Below are positions 4,985 to 7,523 of a stretch of DNA of 7,523 nucleotides, piece by piece (within the stretch, counting starts at the first letter, position 1; each line of letters starts with the position of its first letter). The notes under the pieces are model-generated. The model was given only the letters and a program-made list of their open reading frames with translations. It ran no database searches and was not told the origin of the DNA. Position numbers and translations under genes: made by a program. Origin of the DNA: Parcubacteria group bacterium GW2011_GWA2_47_7 (GTDB lineage Bacteria > Patescibacteriota > Minisyncoccia > Phycocordibacterales > UBA6899); NCBI GenBank assembly GCA_000999395.1, contig LCOM01000037.1:1-7523 (forward strand), written 5' to 3'.

Positions 4985-5695
4985 ATGCAGATACAAACAG
5001 CAGGACAAATTGAGCGCACACTAAAAAAACTTGGCACGAAAGAAAGGGCTGCTTCGTCTGCGTGGTTTTTTAAAACAAAGAAGGGTGAGTATGGCTATGG
5101 CGATATTTTCGTGGGTGTCACCGTGCCTGCAGTGCGCAAACTGGCTGTGGAGTATGTAGACCTTCCGCTACCGGAGATTACCAAACTTCTTGAAAACAAA
5201 GTTCACGAATGTCGTCTTATCGCACTTATTATTCTTGTCGAACGATACAAATCCGGGGATGTGAAATTGCGCGCAAAAGTAGCAAAATTTTATATTGCCC
5301 ATACAAAGTTCATAAACAATTGGGACCTCGTTGATGTCTCCGCGAGCAATATTTTAGGAGCGGAACTGCTTCACAAGAAACGCGATGTACTTTATTCGTA
5401 TGTCACATCAAATAATATGTGGGAGCGACGTATTGCCATCATTTCCACGCTTGCGTTCATTCGTGAAGGTGATTTTGCGGACACATTTAATCTTTCCGGA
5501 CTACTTCTTCGTGATCAAGAAGATCTCATTCACAAAGCCGTTGGCTGGATGCTGCGTGAGGTGGGGAAGCAGTCTCGTGCCACACTTGTACAGTTTCTTC
5601 GGCAACATGCTCCGTCTATGCCTCGTACTGCTCTGCGCTATTCTATCGAGCAATTCCCTGAATTCGAACGAAAGAAATTTCTGCACATGAAGTAA
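4985..5695 (+). CDS. alkD: AlkD-type DNA alkylation repair protein (HEAT-repeat DNA glycosylase)
   Basis: A 236-aa protein of the DNA alkylation repair family (COG4912), close to the usual 230-240 aa. AlkD enzymes excise positively charged N3- and N7-alkylpurines without flipping the base out, using a curved stack of helical HEAT-like repeats. Seen: NWDLVD with Trp113 and Asp117, spaced as the Trp109/Asp113 pair of Bacillus cereus AlkD; MWERRIAI with Arg148/149 at the conserved Arg position; and HKAVGWMLREVG with Trp188, matching Trp187 of AlkD. The C-terminal PRTALRYSIEQFPE block is a family hallmark. All key residues are present, so the enzyme is likely active. It is translated just after the ATL gene (3-base gap) without a separate promoter or ribosome site. 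Confidence 0.93.
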   Translation: MQIQTAGQIERTLKKLGTKERAASSAWFFKTKKGEYGYGDIFVGVTVPAVRKLAVEYVDLPLPEITKLLENKVHECRLIALIILVERYKSGDVKLRAKVAKFYIAHTKFINNWDLVDVSASNILGAELLHKKRDVLYSYVTSNNMWERRIAIISTLAFIREGDFADTFNLSGLLLRDQEDLIHKAVGWMLREVGKQSRATLVQFLRQHAPSMPRTALRYSIEQFPEFERKKFLHMK

Positions 5696-5718
5696 CATTG
5701 TGTGCACATCGAGAGCGT

Positions 5719-5788
5719 AGCGGAAATGCCAAAAAACAGAAGCAATTTGCCCTGAAGAGCCACCATTTGCATATATGGCACTCCGCTT
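5719..5788. repeat. Long-range inverted repeat between alkD and the SurA_N gene
   Basis: AGCGGAAATGCCA (5719-5731) and TGGCACTCCGCT (5777-5788) can form 11 base pairs (6 + 5) around a small AA/C internal loop, enclosing about 45 nt. No T run follows, so it is not a standard terminator. It could be a structured 3' end of the ATL-AlkD message, a small RNA, or chance. Nothing else is assigned in the 163-base gap apart from AT-rich, promoter-like sequence at 5831-5858. Confidence 0.3.
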
Positions 5789-5858
5789 GTTAATATATAC
5801 TGACTTTCGCGTGATACGTGGAGCGATTACTATTATATTGAGCTAATATATTTATTTT

Positions 5859-6539
5859 ATGGAACAAGAAGACAAGATGGTGACTGAGGCGGAAGAATTA
5901 TCTTCAGATTTGGAGAAAGATTCTGGTGTTCATAAGCCGGAGGCAGATACAAGGGACGTTAAGATTAGTAAGAAAGCTTTTTTCTTTTTTGCCCTTGCAG
6001 TACTTATCGTCATGCTCGCGTATGCGTTTCGTGGGGTCTTTGTCGCGGCTACAGTAAATGGCAGTCCCATTAGTCGACTTGCGCTGATACAAACGCTCGA
6101 GAAAGCTTCGGGAAAGCAGGCGCTTGAGTCTCTGGTGATGCAAAAGGTTATTGCCAGTGAGGTCAAGAAGCGTGGCATAACAGTCAGTCCAGCAGAATTA
6201 GACGCCGAAGTGACCAAAATTCGAGAACAGGTTTCTGGGCAAGGTGGAACGCTTGAGGAGCTTCTCGCACAGCAGGGGATGACGCTCGATAGTTTGAATG
6301 AACAGATCAGGACTCAGCTTGAAGTGGAGAAGATGATCGCCGACAAGATCGCCGTCACTGACGCAGAGGTAGACGAATATATTGCAAAGAATAAATTGGA
6401 CATTCCCGCAGATCAACTCGAGGCTGCGCGGGCTCAAATCGCGGATCAGCTCAAGCGTGACAAGGTAAACACTGAAGGTCAGGCGTTTGTGAGCGCATTA
6501 CGTGAAACCGCCAAGGTTTCTGTCTTTGTGCAGTACTAA
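5859..6539 (+). CDS. Membrane-anchored SurA N-terminal-domain protein (no PPIase domain)
   Basis: A 226-aa protein likely to act outside the membrane as a chaperone-like factor. Residues 1-39 are acidic and hydrophilic, so cytoplasmic. Residues 40-57 (AFFFFALAVLIVMLAYAF) form one membrane helix or uncleaved signal anchor, with Lys residues just before it on the inside. From about 64 (AATVNGSPISRLALIQTLEK) the sequence matches the SurA/PrsA N-terminal chaperone domain: the 'VNG.pI' entry, then helices with MQKVIASEVKKRGITVSPAE and a tail near 166-226 that completes the intertwined helical lobe. The PpiC/parvulin catalytic domain that follows or interrupts this lobe in SurA and PrsA is absent, so no isomerase activity is expected. 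The gene ends normally, with no sign of truncation. It stands alone, with no clear promoter beyond AT-rich sequence upstream. Confidence 0.82.
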   Translation: MEQEDKMVTEAEELSSDLEKDSGVHKPEADTRDVKISKKAFFFFALAVLIVMLAYAFRGVFVAATVNGSPISRLALIQTLEKASGKQALESLVMQKVIASEVKKRGITVSPAELDAEVTKIREQVSGQGGTLEELLAQQGMTLDSLNEQIRTQLEVEKMIADKIAVTDAEVDEYIAKNKLDIPADQLEAARAQIADQLKRDKVNTEGQAFVSALRETAKVSVFVQY

Positions 6540-6551
6540 GGTGGTCGTATT

Positions 6552-6566
6552 GGAATTCTCAATTCC
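6552..6566. repeat. Short inverted repeat just upstream of a -10 box
   Basis: GGAATT (6552-6557) and AATTCC (6561-6566) form a palindrome with a CTC centre, ending 2 bases before the TATAAT at 6569. It lies in the spacer region of the next promoter, the position where lexA carries its operator, so a repressor site is possible. A weak hairpin at the end of the SurA_N message is the other reading. Confidence 0.35.
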
Positions 6567-6568
6567 TG

Positions 6569-6574
6569 TATAAT
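6569..6574 (+). promoter_or_regulatory. -10 box for the deoxyribosyltransferase-like gene
   Basis: A perfect TATAAT (6569-6574) ends 7 bases before ATG 6582, so the transcript would begin at or next to the start codon. No good -35 hexamer is seen at 16-18 bp. This is another case of the leaderless arrangement that recurs in this window. Confidence 0.55.
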
Positions 6575-6581
6575 ATGGTCT

Positions 6582-7055
6582 ATGATTGAGATTAAAGCTC
6601 CCGGTGCAATACCGAAGGAGAAAAACACGAAGATTTTCCTCGCAGGAAGTATTGAGACGGGTCTTGCGACCAACTGGCAAGCTGTTGTTGTCGAGAAGCT
6701 CAAGGGAGAATCGGCGGTGATTTTGAATCCGCGTCGAGATGATTGGAACAATGAGTGGGAACAAACAAAAGATAACGCTCAATTTCGGGAGCAAGTCGAG
6801 TGGGAATTCAATGCCTTATCGCAAAGTGATTTTATTATTCTCTATTTCGACCCGAAAACAAAATCTCCCATCTCGCTTCTTGAGATGGGAGAGTTTGCGT
6901 CGAGCGGCAAATTGCTAGTCGTTTGTCCGGAAGGATTTTGGCGCAAGGGGAATGTGGATATCGCCTGTGAGCAGTTTGGTATTCCGCAGTTTGCAACGCT
7001 TGATGAATTACTCGTGCACCTGAGAGCCCTTCTTGATAAAAGTGTTTCCGAATAA
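6582..7055 (+). CDS. Nucleoside 2-deoxyribosyltransferase-like protein
   Basis: A 157-aa Rossmann-like protein of the nucleoside 2-deoxyribosyltransferase-like group (Nuc_deoxyri_tr2 type). The family moves deoxyribose between bases or hydrolyses the N-glycosidic bond, acting in nucleotide salvage or clean-up. Seen: KIFLAGSIETGLATNWQ (residues 17-33), the nucleotide-binding first strand and loop; ILNPRRDDWN at 47-56; WEFNALSQSDFIILYFDP at 74-91; and SLLEMGEFASSGK at 98-110, with the likely catalytic Glu101 of the family's 'E.G.a...gK' motif. The length is typical. The substrate cannot be told from sequence, and some members are known only as domain hits. A GIY-YIG gene follows 10 bases after the stop, so the two are probably co-transcribed from the TATAAT at 6569. 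Confidence 0.82.
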   Translation: MIEIKAPGAIPKEKNTKIFLAGSIETGLATNWQAVVVEKLKGESAVILNPRRDDWNNEWEQTKDNAQFREQVEWEFNALSQSDFIILYFDPKTKSPISLLEMGEFASSGKLLVVCPEGFWRKGNVDIACEQFGIPQFATLDELLVHLRALLDKSVSE

Positions 7056-7065
7056 TAAGCATTTT

Positions 7066-7338
7066 ATGCAATCAAACTATTATGTTTATATTCTCCTCTG
7101 CAATAATAATTCACTCTACACCGGTATTACGACCGACCTAAAGCGACGATTTGCAGAGCACGAAAAAGGTACAGGGGCGAAATATACTCGTGCCCATCCA
7201 CCAATTGAAATAGTGTATAAGAAAAAAGTAAGCAATCGTAGTCTTGCTCAAAAGCGTGAGGCAAAAATAAAAAAAATGTCACGCATCCAAAAATTAATGC
7301 TGATAAGTGAGATACGAAGTAACAAGAAAAAACATTGA
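7066..7338 (+). CDS. GIY-YIG nuclease-domain protein (UPF0213/YhbQ-like)
   Basis: A 90-aa single-domain GIY-YIG protein. The domain folds around a divalent metal and cuts DNA in homing endonucleases and UvrC; the role of the small UPF0213/YhbQ members is poorly known. Seen, counting from ATG 7066: the paired motifs YVYIL (6-10) and LYTGIT (17-22); Arg27/28 and His32 in DLKRRFAEH; KYTRAHPP (39-46), typical of UPF0213; and Glu65 in AQKREAKIKKM, the metal ligand. All catalytic positions are kept. A longer frame opens at 7033 but would overlap the previous gene by 23 bases, and the family starts a few residues before YVYIL, so 7066 is preferred. The tail is very Lys-rich. The stop TGA lies inside a hairpin. 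Confidence 0.92.
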   Translation: MQSNYYVYILLCNNNSLYTGITTDLKRRFAEHEKGTGAKYTRAHPPIEIVYKKKVSNRSLAQKREAKIKKMSRIQKLMLISEIRSNKKKH

Positions 7339-7365
7339 CCACAATGTTGTAAGGTATCTTTTTTC
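7326..7365 (+). terminator. Probable terminator after the GIY-YIG gene
   Basis: AACATTG (7331-7337) and CAATGTT (7342-7348) form a 7-bp stem with loop ACCA that includes the stop codon. A T-rich run TCTTTTTTC lies 9 bases further on and could pair with the A-rich run at 7326-7332, giving a longer alternative hairpin. The gap between stem and T run makes this a weak candidate. Confidence 0.4.
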
Positions 7366-7391
7366 GTTCATTTTTGCTAAGCTGTCCAACT

Positions 7392-7523
7392 ATGGCAGGT
7401 AATGACGTGATATTGCGCTTTGAGGAGGTTTCGTTCGGATACGGGCACAACAAACCAATTTTGCATGAGGTCAGTTTTTCTGTGCGTAGGGGGTCTAAAA
7501 TTACTTTGATGGGTCAAAACGGA
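7392..7523 (+). CDS. ABC-F family ATPase, N-terminal fragment (runs off the window)
   Basis: The first 44 codons of an ABC ATPase, cut by the window end. The reading frame gives VILRFEEVSFGYG, the A-loop strand with Tyr19 that stacks on adenine, then PILHEVSFSVRRGSKITLMGQNG. That ends inside the Walker A motif, of which GQNG is visible. The 'G.kITLMGQNG' form and the lack of a membrane segment suggest an ABC-F protein, a soluble two-domain ATPase that acts on the ribosome, but a transporter ATPase cannot be excluded from this fragment. ATG 7392 is preceded by a poor extended -10 (TGC TAAGCT, 7375-7383) with 8 bases between, the same spacing as at other starts here. No Shine-Dalgarno site is seen. 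Confidence 0.78.
   Translation, partial: MAGNDVILRFEEVSFGYGHNKPILHEVSFSVRRGSKITLMGQNG

Noticed and set aside
5776..5850. A 24-codon frame starting ATGGCACTCCGC upstream of the SurA_N gene
   Set aside because: Very short, no ribosome site, and its start overlaps the right arm of the inverted repeat. Nothing supports translation.
7033..7065. Upstream in-frame ATG adding 11 residues to the GIY-YIG protein
   Set aside because: It would overlap the preceding gene by 23 bases and adds residues not expected before the first GIY-YIG strand; ATG 7066 fits the family better.

Overview
The window reads as ordinary bacterial chromosome, most likely from the Candidate Phyla Radiation (Patescibacteria, Parcubacteria-like). 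This is an inference from short compact genes, short intergenic gaps, few Shine-Dalgarno sites, and a family mix common in such genomes: a bacterial SWIB protein, DUF302, an orphan SurA_N protein, a UPF0213 GIY-YIG protein and an ABC-F ATPase. TGA seems to be a normal stop (it ends the DUF302, GIY-YIG and 87-aa genes), which argues against the TGA=Gly code of Gracilibacteria. No rRNA, tRNA, CRISPR array, insertion sequence or phage gene was seen.

Layout. 20-742 (+) is a PlsC-type acyltransferase followed by a hairpin. 743-1645 is a loosely coding stretch with three small candidate ORFs: a 57-aa single-helix membrane protein, a 45-aa basic/acidic peptide behind a good promoter, and an 87-aa YD-repeat-like protein. 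1646-4113 (minus) holds, in transcription order, a DUF302 protein, lexA, an uncatalogued 41-codon ORF, and a UmuC-like Y-family polymerase. The lexA promoter is very clear: TTGACA and TATAAT are separated by exactly the 18-bp palindrome TTAGAACAAACGTTCTAA, a GAAC-N4-GTTC type SOS box, and the ATG lies where transcription should begin. 4299-4574 (+) is a SWIB-domain protein with a strong terminator. 4664-5695 (+) is a two-gene alkylation-damage operon: an alkyltransferase-like protein with Phe at the usual Cys/Trp position, then an AlkD-type HEAT-repeat glycosylase. 5859-6539 (+) is a membrane-anchored SurA_N protein. 6582-7338 (+) pairs a nucleoside deoxyribosyltransferase-like protein with a GIY-YIG protein. 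7392 to the window end is the start of an ABC-F ATPase.

Functionally, much of the window concerns DNA damage: SOS repressor and translesion polymerase, alkylation recognition and excision, and possibly nucleotide salvage and a small nuclease. The most notable new points are the operator-in-spacer, apparently leaderless lexA promoter; the repeated TATAAT-N(6-8)-ATG arrangement at several other genes; the small ORF that overlaps the polymerase start by 7 nt; and the ATL with a PFHR motif. I did not find convincing evidence of a wholly new multi-gene system.
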